DNA of 64,000 nt from Styela clava (Eukaryota > Chordata > Ascidiacea > Stolidobranchia > Styelidae). Below the pieces are notes generated by a model, which saw only the letters and a program-made list of their open reading frames with translations, made no database searches and was not told the DNA's origin. The translations under genes and the position numbers were made by a program. Shown here in pieces: positions 53,443-64,000 of the stretch. Each line of letters begins with the position of its first letter. Positions within the stretch are counted from its first letter, which is position 1. Location of the stretch: the NCBI RefSeq assembly GCF_964204865.1, contig NC_135250.1, forward strand, positions 21,443,395-21,507,394, given 5' to 3'.

Positions 53443-55181
53443 ATGGATGTGGAAAAGTATTTCGGAAGGCTAAATTTGAGAAACCGAGCACGTCAACCTT
53501 CACTAGAGCTATTGAAAGATATATGCATGGATTCTGTGTCAAACATTCCGTATGAAAACTTGGATATGTTCGGAGGTGAACGAAAAATCTGGGATTTGCC
53601 AACAATATATCAAAATATTGTAGAGAAGAGACGAGGAGGATTTTGGTTTGAATTGAATGGGCTTTTGCAGTGGGCTTTGAAATTTCTTGGATATAAAGTC
53701 GAATTGCTTATGGGATATATGTACGATTCAAAAAATAATCTATTACAAACTGTCAGTGATCGTCTGGTATTAATGGTAAGAACGAGAAACAATACGTTCT
53801 GTTTATTTGTAAAACCTCACATTACGTTCATCTTGTGAAGAACGAAAATCTAAATTTTATTATACTGGCTCAGCAATAAACTGTCGTTTATGTTCTTCCT
53901 CGCAAAATATCTATGATATTTCAATACGACTATACTTGATACTAGTAGTTGGCGATTTCATCTTTTAAACCTACGCGCGATAATTTAATTACATCTGTTT
54001 TTAATTCCCACAATAGTTTATGTAGCTTGCTTAATCAGTTAATCTATCGTAAATTGGACGTTAGCCAAACACAAATTTCCTACTTTGGGGAGTTGTTCTG
54101 TGGCCGCTCAATAGTCACCTCATATACTCTATTTTTGGACACGAAATGTACATATGAATCGTTTTGTTATTATGTTGGGGTTCTTCGTAATCATTCTTTT
54201 TTCTTGTTCTTGGAAAAAAAACGATTTCTACCAGACCAATTTGGAATTTTTAGTTAAAGATTGTATTCTTCGCTAGAGGGGCATTGCTTTTATGTATTTC
54301 AAAATTTCTGTGGGCTCTTTCTTTATTTTTGCGTGCGGTGACGTGAGCAAAATTACGCATCTTGTTCCGGTCCCTTGCTCGCAGTCAGACAAGGTCGTGA
54401 AGTCTACTTTGTTAGATTGCATACCCGGGCTTTTTGGTTTTCGTGTCCATATATTTGAGCATCGCTGTCTTTTTTTTCATTACAAGTGACCAACATAACG
54501 TTTTCTAGAAATCTGATTATTGTTGGTAATTTTTGAAAGATTTTTTTAAATCCTATATTTTTTAAATGCTTTCCTTTTACCCTGTATATACTTTAAAGAT
54601 AAGTGGGTGGTAAATTAGCGCCCCAGTGACCTGACATGCATCTACCCGTTCTGAGCCGAATGCCAGGGCTCCGATCAAATCAGGCATCGGGCCCTGGATA
54701 TGCTCTCACAGACGTGGTTCCACCGCAAATTGTATTAATATTGTATTTTAGGTTTCTTGGGACACTGAAGAACAATATCTGACAGATGTTGGGTGGGGTG
54801 GAAAATCATTTGTTCTCCCGTTGAATTTAAAAGTGGGAATTGAACAATCTCAACCGAACGGAATTTATCGCCTGAGTGAGAATCAAGATATGTATATTGT
54901 GGAAAAGAAGAAACAAACATGTTTGGAAAGTGAAGGTGAGTTCAGTTCACAGTCTAAATCGAATTCCGGATTATTGCGAGAGATCATTGGAAAATTTTGT
55001 TCGTAAAATGAAACTCTACATTTGAAAGTATCACGATGTTAGCATTCGTATATATCATTTTTAATCGTGAGTTTTTCATGTTGGCGTATCATTTTTAAAA
55101 TGGTCGTGAATATGTAGCAGTTTACGGATATCTTACAACTGATAAACAATGTATAGCTGGACTTTTTTCTGTTGTGTAGAT

Positions 55182-56580
55182 CAGTGATTCCCAAAGTGGG
55201 CGATATCGCCCCCCAGTGGGCGAAAACGATACAGAAGGGGGCGAAAAAGTTGAAGGGGGCGATAGGGGGGCGATTTCGCGAAACCTGTTTTATGTTCGGC
55301 GCACCTAATTCTGTAATCTGTGTGCATTCGCAGACTTGAATCACGTGGGCGATTATCACACGCGAAAGGATTTCTGGACTCGTCTTCGCTGTAAGGTACG
55401 GTAGTTGCGTATCCCAGTGGTCGGCAAAATACGGCCGGAGTAAAATAATCTGGCCCGGGACGATTCACTGAATGGACCTTCCCCGACCTTTGATCGCGGA
55501 AAATTCTTCCCATACTTTACCATTTTAAAATTTTCGGTGTTTATTTTAAGTGTGGTTTCGCGAGTTGTTGCCTGTAAAATGGGGTATTTGTTTCAAACTG
55601 TCATTCTAATACACACCATTCAACAATCTGTTTTTTAAAAGTACCGATAAAGAATTTCACAGCTATTTCTACACTAATTTTTGATTCTTGTAATTTAACT
55701 GAAACTCATAAGAAGACAAAGTAATCATTGATTTATTTGATTTATATTTAAATTTCCGAAAAACAACTAAAAACTAACGGACATAATTCAAAATCGCGAA
55801 ACTGAGGTAATGTTCACGACCACGCCTGAGAATCTGTCTGAGTGAGCGTGTCTGAGCGGATGCGAAAGGGGGCATTGTCACGTTTTTTGCATCTTGCTGA
55901 TTGGCCAATGTTACGAAGTAAACAAGGAAGTCTATGTCCGGGTAAACATTCAAATGGCGGTTTTGACGATGAAATTTTTTTATTTATAATCTACGCTCGA
56001 GGAGTAAATTACATTTTTTTACGTAACAGAATTTATCGTGAGACACGTTCGGACTAAATTTTATTATATCCTAAAGCAAACTAGGATTAGTGATTCCCAT
56101 TTAGAAAATATTCCAATCTTGGCGTCGTAAAGCTATCTAGCGTGATGCAGCAACAAGACAGTGCCACATTAAATGTCATTGTAATATTTTTTTAATAAGA
56201 CGACTGAGTTGAGTTCACGAATTGTCGCAGTTTTCGCGCACTGTTCCGTTTTTAATTTCAAAAAATTTATGCGACCCGCAAAAAAATGGCAACCCTGAAT
56301 TTTGTCCCGCGAGCGACATAAAATTTGCCGTCCCCTGGGCCGTAGCCGATAGTCGATCACGGCTTCTTTCACATCCGAGTCCATGAATCCAAAAACAAAT
56401 GGCTGATTAATTATGGACTGGTGATCGGACTGGAGGCCGTGGTAGGATGAGGAATCGGGGATGAATTTTACCAAAGTATTTTGGTGCATGTCATCATGCT
56501 GTACGAATAAATGAGATGTACGATGAAGTTGTATAAACTACTATAGGGGGGCGATTGTCAAAAAAGTTTGGGAACCACTG
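55182..56580. mobile_element. hAT element inserted at the NAT-B exon 3 splice acceptor
   Basis: The ends CAGTGATTCCCAAAGTGGGC and, inverted at right, CAGTGGTTCCCAAACTTTTT pair. The flanking octamers are identical, GTGTAGAT (55174-55181 and 56581-56588). Subterminal GCGATATCGCCCC and GGGGCGAT tracts are typical. A member of the GGACCTTTCCCCG foldback family (55472-55950) is nested within it. No transposase frame. Confidence 0.92.
55472..55950. mobile_element. GGACCTTTCCCCG-family element nested in the hAT
   Basis: It begins ATGGACCTTCCCCGACCTTT, contains GAGAATCTGTCTGAGTGAGC and TTGCTGATTGGCCAATGTTA, and ends near GTCCGGGTAAACATT. It lies in the opposite orientation to the copy at 41136-41637. 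Confidence 0.72.
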
Positions 56581-57349
56581 GTGTAGATGATCAACTTTGC
56601 GTCAACAGCAAAGCCAAAAAAGATTGCGTAAACCTTGATGAAATTTGCCTCAAAAATATTCCGTGGAACATCCAATTGGGTGTGGGAAAAGCTCCGTGTA
56701 CCTTTGAAGACTGTAAAGTTGGGCACGACTATGCTCAAGATGAAGATGAATTCTTGATATCAAATCCAATCGTGAGCTGTCAAAACGTGGAGAGAAGAAA
56801 GTTTTTCGTGAAAAATTTATATTACGAAAAGAAATATATCGACCCCGTAACACTGAAATTGGAGAGATTTCAGAAGTATTCCGTGGAAGACATGTACGAT
56901 ATATATTCTAAAAAAAGAATTTGGAATTATTTTGAATTTTAAACTCAGTATACCATTTATTGAATAAGTTGTACTTTGGGAAGTACTTTGTGTTACTGAT
57001 TTATTTTAAATATTAAATTACATTTACATAACAATTTTTTGCAGTTCATTATTATTTGAATTCAAACAAAAATATTTAAGACTGAAACTCAAAGACTTAC
57101 TGAGCCTTGGCCAAAAAGCTGTTTGATGCAATAATAGCTACCATGATCAAACATGCCATGAACCACCACGCAGTTAATTTTTTGTAGATAAAACCAGCAC
57201 ATCATCCAGGTTGACAAATATATAACATTTTAACATGAATCAAGTTGTTTAAAAAAATATATTTTTGTGCTGTTGTGCAACAACTCGCTCCTGTAACATT
57301 CCACCACGTTCTCCCATAAATATATAACGTCTAAATAAGACGGTGTTTT

Positions 57350-57550
57350 TACTGAAAAATAAAAAAAATAATGCAATATTTAATGTAATTCAATTATAAG
57401 TAACTTTTTAACTGGCTTATACCAATTACTGATGGATGTTCAAAGGTCGCATTGGAGCTCTTCAAGTGTCGCAAGTTGTTTCTCATTTGTGGGCTAATTG
57501 CATATCATTAGAAGTATCACAGCGTAAAATTTGGCAGCATCTATTTTGCT
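57350..57550 (+). repeat. NAT 3'-flank repeat, copy 1
   Basis: AATGCAATATTTAATGTAATTC and AAGGTCGCATTGGAGC recur at about 58862-58980, and CGTAAAATTTGGCAGCATCT recurs at about 61546. These mark the edges of tandemly duplicated NAT units. Confidence 0.7.
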
Positions 57551-57639
57551 TAAGTTAGGCCAGGCCACAATTACAAAACTCACTGAAGGCGAATAAGCGC
57601 ACGTTTCTCATTTTAAGGTCATATCAGGTAAAATAAATG

Positions 57640-58850
57640 CTATTTAAAAATGTATATTTTCATCTTGTGAAGAAGAAAAATTCTAAATTTTGTGATACTG
57701 GCTCAGCAATAAACTTTGGCGTTTATGTTCTTCTTCATAAAATATCTATGACATTCCAATACGACTACACTTGATATATACTACTAGTAGTTAGCAATTT
57801 CTTTTTTTTAACAGACACGTAATAATTTATTTACATCTGTTTTAATTCCCACAATAGTTTTTGTAGCTTGCTCAATCGGTTAATCTATCGTAAATTGGAC
57901 GTTAGCCCAAAACAAATTTCCTACTTTGGGGAGTTGTTCGGTGGCCGCCCAATAGTCACCTCATAATACTCTATTTTTGGACACAAAATGTACATATGGA
58001 TCGTTTTGTCATTATGTTGTTGCTCTTCTTAATCATTCATTTTTCTTCTTTTTGGAAAAAAACGATATTCACATAAACTTCCAGACCTATTGCTTTCATG
58101 TAATTTTTAGTTGAAGATTGTATTCTTCGCTAGAAGGATAATTGCTTTCATGTATTTCGAAATTTCTGTGGCCTCTTTCTACATTTTTTTTGCGTACGAT
58201 AATGTCAGCAAAATTACGAACCTTGTGGCGATTCCGCGTTCGCAGTCAGTCAAGATCGTGAATGTTAGATTGTATTTTTTAAACGCGTTCCTTTCCCCTG
58301 CATATACTTTAAAGACGAGTGGGTAAAATAGCGCCCCAGTAACCTGACAAGCATCTGCCCGTTTTTAGCCGAATGCCAGGGCTTCGATCAAATCAGGCAT
58401 CGGCTCCTGGATAAGCTCCCAAAGACGCGAGTCATATTAACACTGTAATTAAGGTTTCTTGGAACACTGAAGAAAAATATCTGACAGATGTAGGGTGGAG
58501 TGGATCATCATTTGTTCTTCCGTTAGTTTTAAAAGTAGGGATTGAACAATCTCAACCAAACGGAATTTATCGCCTGAGTGAGATGTATATTGTGGAGAAG
58601 AAGAAACAAACATGTTTGAAAAGTGAATGTTAGCTCAGTTCACAGTCTAAATCGAATTTCAGATTAGTGCGAGGGATCTTCGGACAATTTTGTTTGTGAA
58701 ATCTAACTCTACATTTAAAAGTATCACGAAGTTAACATTCGTATGAACGAATATACTCGTATATCATTTTTAATCGTGAGTTTTTAATGTTGGCGTATCA
58801 TTTAAAATGGCCGTAAATATTTAGCAGTTAGCACCGGCCGGAGAAGAGAG
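57640..58850 (+). pseudogene. NAT fragment carrying only exon 2 (NAT-C)
   Basis: Homologous to NAT-B from within intron 1 (CTGGCTCAGCAATAAACT) through exon 2 to the middle of intron 2 (ACATTTAAAAGTATCACGA). Exon 2 lies at about 58456-58630 with DVGWSGSSFVLPL. Three residues of the LSENQDMYIV block are missing (LSEMYIV), and the donor is GTTAGC instead of GTGAGT. Exons 1 and 3 are absent, so it cannot encode an enzyme. Confidence 0.82.
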
Positions 58851-59112
58851 CAATTTGAATTTCTCCTGAAAAATAACGCAATATTTGATGTAATTCAATT
58901 AATTAATCACTTTTTATCTGGTTTATAACATAACAATTACTTTTGAATGTTCGAGGGTCGCATTGGAGCCGCAAGTTTGACATTCTCATTTTGCTACCTA
59001 AATTTTTTCCTGCGTGGAATGGGTTTGAAATGATCAAATAAGAAAAATTCCCTGTAGAAGTTCCTTTTTTCATAGTAAAATTGCTATATTGCGTAGAATG
59101 CAACACTTACAA

Positions 59113-59758
59113 CAGGGGTCGGCAACCTTTTGTCGCTCGCGGGCCAAAATTGAGGTTGCAAGTCATTGGCGGGCCGCACTTATTTTTAGAAAGTTTAAAA
59201 ACCTAACGGATGGTACTTCTTAAAATAAAAATCAAGCAGTGATACATCTCTCGAATAGAATATAGTTTTATTTCCTCATTGCATCTCATAAAATTTCATT
59301 TCAATAATTTCAGCGCCATTGAACCCTTTGCACTTAGCATCAACTTTTCTGCGTTTTGTTGCCATTTGCCTAATTATAATTAAATTATATGCTCATTAAA
59401 CGAGTAATTGTGAATTATATAATTGTTAGGTTATAATATAATTTAGTCTAAAGAATATATTCGTCAAAGCGGATGTTTTGTTACTATAATTTAGTGAAGC
59501 GTCGCGGGCCGGATCCGGCCCGCGGGCCGTAGGTTACCGACCCCTGGCCTAAGTAGTAAAATCGGAAAATGTGAAGTTACAAAATCACAGCTAAGGGGTC
59601 GTTGTCTTTAGAGGCGTCCCACTTTGATGTCACAAAAATATGGTAACCCTAATTATAAACGGATGTTTTGTTACTATAATTTAGTGAAGCGTCGCGGGCC
59701 GGATTATAGTGCTCCGCGGGCCGGATCCGGCCCGCGGGCCGTAGGTTGCCGACCCCTG
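59113..59758. mobile_element. hAT MITE with an internally duplicated right end
   Basis: The left end is CAGGGGTCGGCAACCTTTTG, the right end GGTTGCCGACCCCTG. The flanking octamers are identical, ACTTACAA (59105-59112 and 59759-59766). The subterminal part is rich in GCGGGCC. A second right end (GGTTACCGACCCCTG) lies internally at about 59532-59546, and the stretch CGGATGTTTTGTTACTATAA onward occurs at 59470 and again at 59659. Confidence 0.93.
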
Positions 59759-59766
59759 ACTTACAA

Positions 59767-61629
59767 CGTGAACAAAATATTATGTTATCTAACTCATTAT
59801 TTTAACAATACAATGTACGATACATAAGCTAATACACGAATTTAATCGTACTTGAAAATAAGTTTGAAATACTATTCGACTTTTAGCATCAGCTCTTAAT
59901 TTTCCACTATGATCAGCAATATCCTTTTTACATGTATAATATTATTTGCTAGTATAAAATTGAGACTATTTTTACCAAGGTTGCATTTGTAAATGAAAAA
60001 TTTTGCACATTATAATGCCATGTTAGTCATGCATTTACGATTTCGCAAAATTGCCGTAAAGTTCACAGAAATAAAATAAATGTCTCTCCTGCCTGCTCCA
60101 GCTAAAATCATTTCTGAAAAAATCCATTTTTCATGAAAGCCGGTTTCAACAGCAATATATTTCCCCGGAATGGTCGCCAATGTAAGTAGACTAGTAAGTA
60201 AATAGGTTTATTTCGAATTCTCGTTACAACAAAACAAAGAAGCAATACACGACAAAACAAACAAATATGCGGAAAATCAGGAAAGTAAGCAAAATCTAAT
60301 AAAGATTTAAGACGTGGTGATTCACGTGCCCACTTACCCCATACAGCAAACGACACATTGAAGTAATTAAAAATATACACGGAATATAATTCGGGCGTAA
60401 ATACTTGGGTGTGGAGTTTGAACATAGGCTGCAATTTCTACCATATATATCTTATACAAGAAAAAAACGAGGGAAGTGTGCAGCACAACAAACAAACAAG
60501 CGGCGCTGTGATAATTAATGTGGTTCCGAACACACGAAACTAATAGTCGACTGGGCGATACCCAACAATAGCAGCCTAAAAGTAAACAACAACAAACGAT
60601 GTACAGTATAACAATGTATTCTATGCCCTGGCGTTCCCACTTCAGTATTAATCAGAATCCACGAGCTTTGTGAACTTGTGCTGTGCAAGCGCTCGTTTTT
60701 ATGGAATCCATTATATCCGCTACATCTGACGTTTGACTTTTCATGTTATTCTCAGCTTCAGTCAGTTTTCCACGATGAACTCCATTTGCGGTTGCACGTG
60801 TGAAAGTATGTCCCTCCGCCTCATGGAGTACTTTGACTGAATGTAAGTTTGCGATAAGGTAATTTTGTATCAAACAGCTTTCACAAGAATGGATTTGAGT
60901 AGAAAATATCCACCTTAGTCTATACACATCCTAACCTTTCAAGTTATAAATGCCTCGTATACCGGTATAAAAGTTAGCCATAATGCTCAAAATAAAATAT
61001 TACTGTAGCATACCTCACAGCCTTTTTTGCCAAATAAATTCCAATGCCAATCCAAGAGATTTTAGTGTCGAATCAGAATAAATTGCCCCAATTTTTTGAA
61101 TTATGATTTCATAGTTTTAAACACATTCCCCACGAGTGTAAATAGTAAAAATTAAAATATAAAACCATACAATTACCTGAATTTTGTTAATCCAATGTAT
61201 GTCCATAAGAAATAAGTTAATTCATTTTATCATACAGTCGTCATCCAATTCGTGCGTCCATTTTATATACATTTATCAGTAATTAATCGAACTAGTTAAT
61301 TTTTTGTATGGAAATTGGAAAAATAGAAAAATTAGACAGAGAATCAGAAAACAACTAAAGTGGGTGTTTTGTTATTTTTCTTTTCTGTATCTATGTATGA
61401 ATATTAAATCTAAATAAATTTCGACATTTAAATTCTTTCATATAATATTCAACAAATCTGGTGTTGCCTAGAAAATGTCAAATCATGATTGATCTAGGTA
61501 TGAGATAGTGCATATGTTCATACAATAATAAATCATAATCGTAATCGTAAAATTTGGCAGCATCTATTTTGCAGGCGTTGCATCAATAGGCGAACCGAAG
61601 TGTCTAAATAAACGTGAATCGGTCAAAAG
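59767..61629. other. intergenic, one weak exon candidate
   Basis: Mostly AT-rich. The only part with coding-like composition is the minus-strand segment at 60652-60852, listed separately. Confidence 0.35.
60652..60852 (-). CDS. possible unassigned exon
   Basis: On the minus strand a plausible acceptor CTTACATTCAG at about 60842 is followed by an open frame (VKVLHEAEGHTF, then KLTEAENNMKS and VADIMDSIKTS) that ends at a stop at 60652. Its amino-acid mix is balanced and helical, and it is less AT-biased than its surroundings. I do not recognise the family and see no partner exon, so this may be chance. Confidence 0.2.
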   Translation of the reverse strand, partial: ANLHSVKVLHEAEGHTFTRATANGVHRGKLTEAENNMKSQTSDVADIMDSIKTSACTAQVHKARGF

Positions 61630-63003
61630 ACGGTTATGCCACGTTGATGGCTGGCATGTATATACATTAATGACGTGTCTATTCTTTCAGTAATCAATAA
61701 GCATTATAACAGCAAAAAGTTGTTCACGTTCAAGTTCAAGTATGGATGTGGAAAAGTATTTCGAAAGGTTAAATTTGAGAATTGGATTGGTGATGGATTA
61801 TTAACAAGTTATGGCGGCAAGTGGAAACGAAATCGTCGTCTCCTTACCCCGGCATTCCATTTTGATATTTTGAAACGGTATCTTGTGTGTTTCAACGATT
61901 CTGTTGCCGAGCTTATTCAAAAATGGTCAACTTCAAGTGAAAATTGTGTGAGTGTAGAATTGTTCACCGATATCAGTGCAATGACGTTAGACAATTTGCT
62001 ACAATGTATTCTATCCAAGAAATCTGGATGTCAAAGCGGAAAAAGCATGGAATATCTTAACGCTATAAAATGCATAACAGAGGGCGTTGTTGGCCGACTT
62101 CGAAACCCATTATACCATTTCGATTTAATTTCCTACTTATCGCCAGCGGGGAAAAAGTTTAAAGAAGCTTGCAAAACTGTTCATTCTTTTTCGAGTGCTG
62201 CAATAAATGAAAGAAAATCTTCTTTGAAGCACGGGAACGAAAGAGATTCAACCGACGATACTACGAAGTTGGATTTTTTAGATATTATGCTGCTAGCAAA
62301 AGATGATAATGGAATAGGTATGTCACACCAAGAAATATGTGATGAAGTTGATACCTTCGTATTTGAAGGGCATGATACAGTGTCAAGTGGAATATGTTGG
62401 ATAATTTATAATTTGGCAACTAATCCAGAACATCAAGAAATTTGTAGGAATGAGGTATTTGAAGTACTTGGTGAACAACAAAGAGTTAATTATGAAAACT
62501 TGTTTAAATTCAAGTACCTCACGATGTGCATTAAAGAAAGCATGAGACTTCATCCACCAGTACCGTCGGTTGGTAGAAAAATGAACAAACCATTTTTCTT
62601 TTCTAATGGATTTGGACCTGACCAATACAACACGAATTCGTCTGAGAGTTCGGGACCGGAATCTTCTAAGATTATTCACACTAACACACTCATCGGGGTC
62701 TCCATTTACAGACTACATCGCAATCCTTGCATTTGGAGCAATCCAGAGGTTTTTGATCCTGAGAGATTCACTCCAGAAAATATATCTAAGCGATCTTCTC
62801 ATGCATATGTGCCGTTTTCCGCAGGATCACGAAATTGCATTAGACAAAATTTTGCAATGAATGAAATGAAAGTTACTCTTGCATTAGCACTTCAAAGATT
62901 TCGTTTCTCCCTGGATGAAACCTACCCAAAACCAGCTGTCCAGCCACAGCTTGTCTCGCGATCAACCACGGGTATCCATGTAAAGCTAGAAAAGTTGGAA
63001 TAA
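61630..63003 (+). pseudogene. CYP4: NAT 5' end fused to an anchorless CYP4 body (CYP-B chimera)
   Basis: About 61678-61781 matches the NAT-B 5' end: TTTCAGTAA-CAATAAGC, GTTGTTCAC, and the NAT start region ATGGATGTGGAAAAGTATTT. At 61782 it switches to the CYP4 body at WIGDGLL. The first 115 or so CYP residues, including the membrane anchor, are gone. The NAT ATG (61742) is out of the CYP frame and stops after 20 codons; the open CYP frame extends back only to an ATG at 61675, which would lie inside an intron if the upstream TTTCAG is used. The CYP frame is otherwise uninterrupted, lacks the one-base deletion of CYP-A, and keeps EGHDTVSSG and KESMRLHPP. The haem motif has CIR where CYP-A has CIG (codon AGA, 62842-62844), replacing the conserved glycine. 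AATAAA lies at 63226. A functional enzyme is unlikely. Confidence 0.87.
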
Positions 63004-64000
63004 TCTAGAAGCGACAAATGGACTACTTGATATAACATGGCTTAGTAAGATGATAACGATAAGATGCTTTAGGCTTATGACTAATCGCTACATCAACTCT
63101 GTACATTTCAAATCTTTCAATCGTGTAAGATGTATATTGAAGTGTATATGTATTTTGATCATACCCGTGAAAAATTACGTCATTCCAATGAAAAGATGAT
63201 AATTTTCCTGTTTATATAATTGTTGAATAAATAATTGTTTATGTACTCACAGCTGATTTTATTCGTGTTCGACAAAATAAATCAAATATGTAAGGTAGAT
63301 TTTTACAAATAATATCCAAGACTCGCCAAATATTTCACACTGAAATAACTAATTACTGAGGTAGATACTTGAGGGTTTGAATATTCAGTCTTGGGAAGAG
63401 ACAAGGCCTTCGCTTCACATACGCGAGTTATACAAATAGGAAGAAGTTTTGTAAATCATATTAGGTCACACGCACAGTAAAGAGAAGGAATAACAATTTT
63501 TCGCATTGTAATCTAAACACTGCCATCCGCCCATCTTCGAATCAAGAATATCGGCTACATCGTTCAGATTTACAGTGCTATTCCCCCATTAGTCATAATG
63601 ATATTTTAACATACTTCTTCGCACATGCAATCTAGGATAGAACATTTATCACGGGGAGATAAAAATCACTAATGTGAATTAATTATATGGCGAATCGTCA
63701 TTACTCGGTCGGCTTTCAGTCCATGTCAAGTACGGTTAACCAGTTATTATTTTCGATTGCAAAAGCTTGTTCATTTGAGCATATTATAATGACAGAATTT
63801 CAATTCATATACTACTGGTAGCTACAAGTTTTGCCAGCAAGCTATTTTTGCCATTATTTTTTGAGCAGCATTTAATGATTTATTTTAATCATGATAAAAG
63901 GGACTAGATCTTTGAAAAGAGTTAGATCTCTGATTATTGCTGATGAGATCATCATTAGGTGATGTTATTGTACTTGTGACAAATGAATATGTAAAAAAAG
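61782..64000 (+). repeat. segmental duplication, copy 2 (CYP body plus 3' flank)
   Basis: Near-identical to 49353-51560 and continuing to the window edge, so its true length is unknown. Confidence 0.93.

Larger units (their letters stand above)
53443..56942 (+). pseudogene. NAT: arylamine N-acetyltransferase copy with destroyed active site (NAT-B)
   Basis: Three exons collinear with NAT-A: 53443-53775, 54752-54935 and 56587-56942; the first two have exactly the same lengths as in NAT-A. Sequence similarity is high throughout (for example LELLKDICM, NLYYEKKYIDP). Catalytic Cys68 is TGG, tryptophan, at 53644-53646 (RGGFWFELN), and catalytic His107 is CGT, arginine, at 53761-53763 (SDRLVLM); the aspartate in TDVGWGG remains. 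A hAT element (55182-56580) sits 6 bp before the exon 3 acceptor. Near the end, net extra bases after YDI shift the frame, so the tail reads SKKRIWNYFEF instead of the NAT-A ending. With no catalytic thiol it cannot acetylate by the known mechanism. The open frames could still give a protein, so a non-enzymatic role is not excluded. Confidence 0.88.

Overview
This is a eukaryotic, AT-rich, transposon-filled chromosomal window from an animal, most likely an invertebrate chordate. I lean towards an ascidian tunicate, for three reasons: the FGF gene looks like the deuterostome FGF9/16/20 type, the receptor kinase is an ALK4/5/7-type TGF-beta/activin type I receptor, and a palindromic element at 10.7 kb has ends that I remember (unverified) from Ciona sequence. 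Nothing is bacterial: genes are split by GT-AG introns and there are no operons.

Layout. (1) 1-20.7 kb: a three-exon FGF ligand gene on + (3655-6646) in a large gene-poor region. The rest is repeats, including a hAT element with a perfect 8-bp target duplication (16085-17867), a SINE split by a foldback element (15.35-15.63 kb), a palindromic MITE (10745-10902), a TA-flanked MITE (18548-18693) and a short hAT (18940-19257). (2) 20784-37641, minus strand: a complete 12-exon TGF-beta type I receptor, 507 residues in my splice model. Every exon junction keeps frame. It has signal peptide, cysteine-rich ectodomain, membrane segment, GS box and kinase. Intron 8 is about 11.4 kb and is swollen by hAT elements (23706-25667, 28150-30391, about 30.67-31.96 kb). 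(3) 38.4-42 kb: foldback elements and a GGTACC-rich simple repeat. (4) 42.6-64 kb: a cluster of duplicated xenobiotic-type genes: an intact arylamine N-acetyltransferase (NAT-A, minus, 42653-44929), a one-exon CYP4-type P450 with a frameshift (CYP-A, 49006-50573), a second NAT with a destroyed active site and a hAT at its splice acceptor (NAT-B, 53443-56942), a NAT fragment (NAT-C, about 57.64-58.85 kb), and a chimera in which a NAT 5' end is joined to a near-identical CYP4 body lacking its membrane anchor (CYP-B, 61675-63003).

How genes relate. FGF and the receptor are developmental signalling genes with no visible functional link beyond being neighbours. NAT and CYP4 enzymes are phase II and phase I metabolism families; here they have been amplified together by tandem segmental duplication, followed by decay of most copies. 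Only NAT-A looks fully functional.

The strongest unusual signals are the NAT-CYP4 chimera, the loss of both catalytic Cys68 and His107 in NAT-B, and the hAT whose target-site duplication copied NAT-B's 3' splice site. hAT elements with different termini also share internal modules, one is a tandem dimer, and one carries a long internal hairpin.
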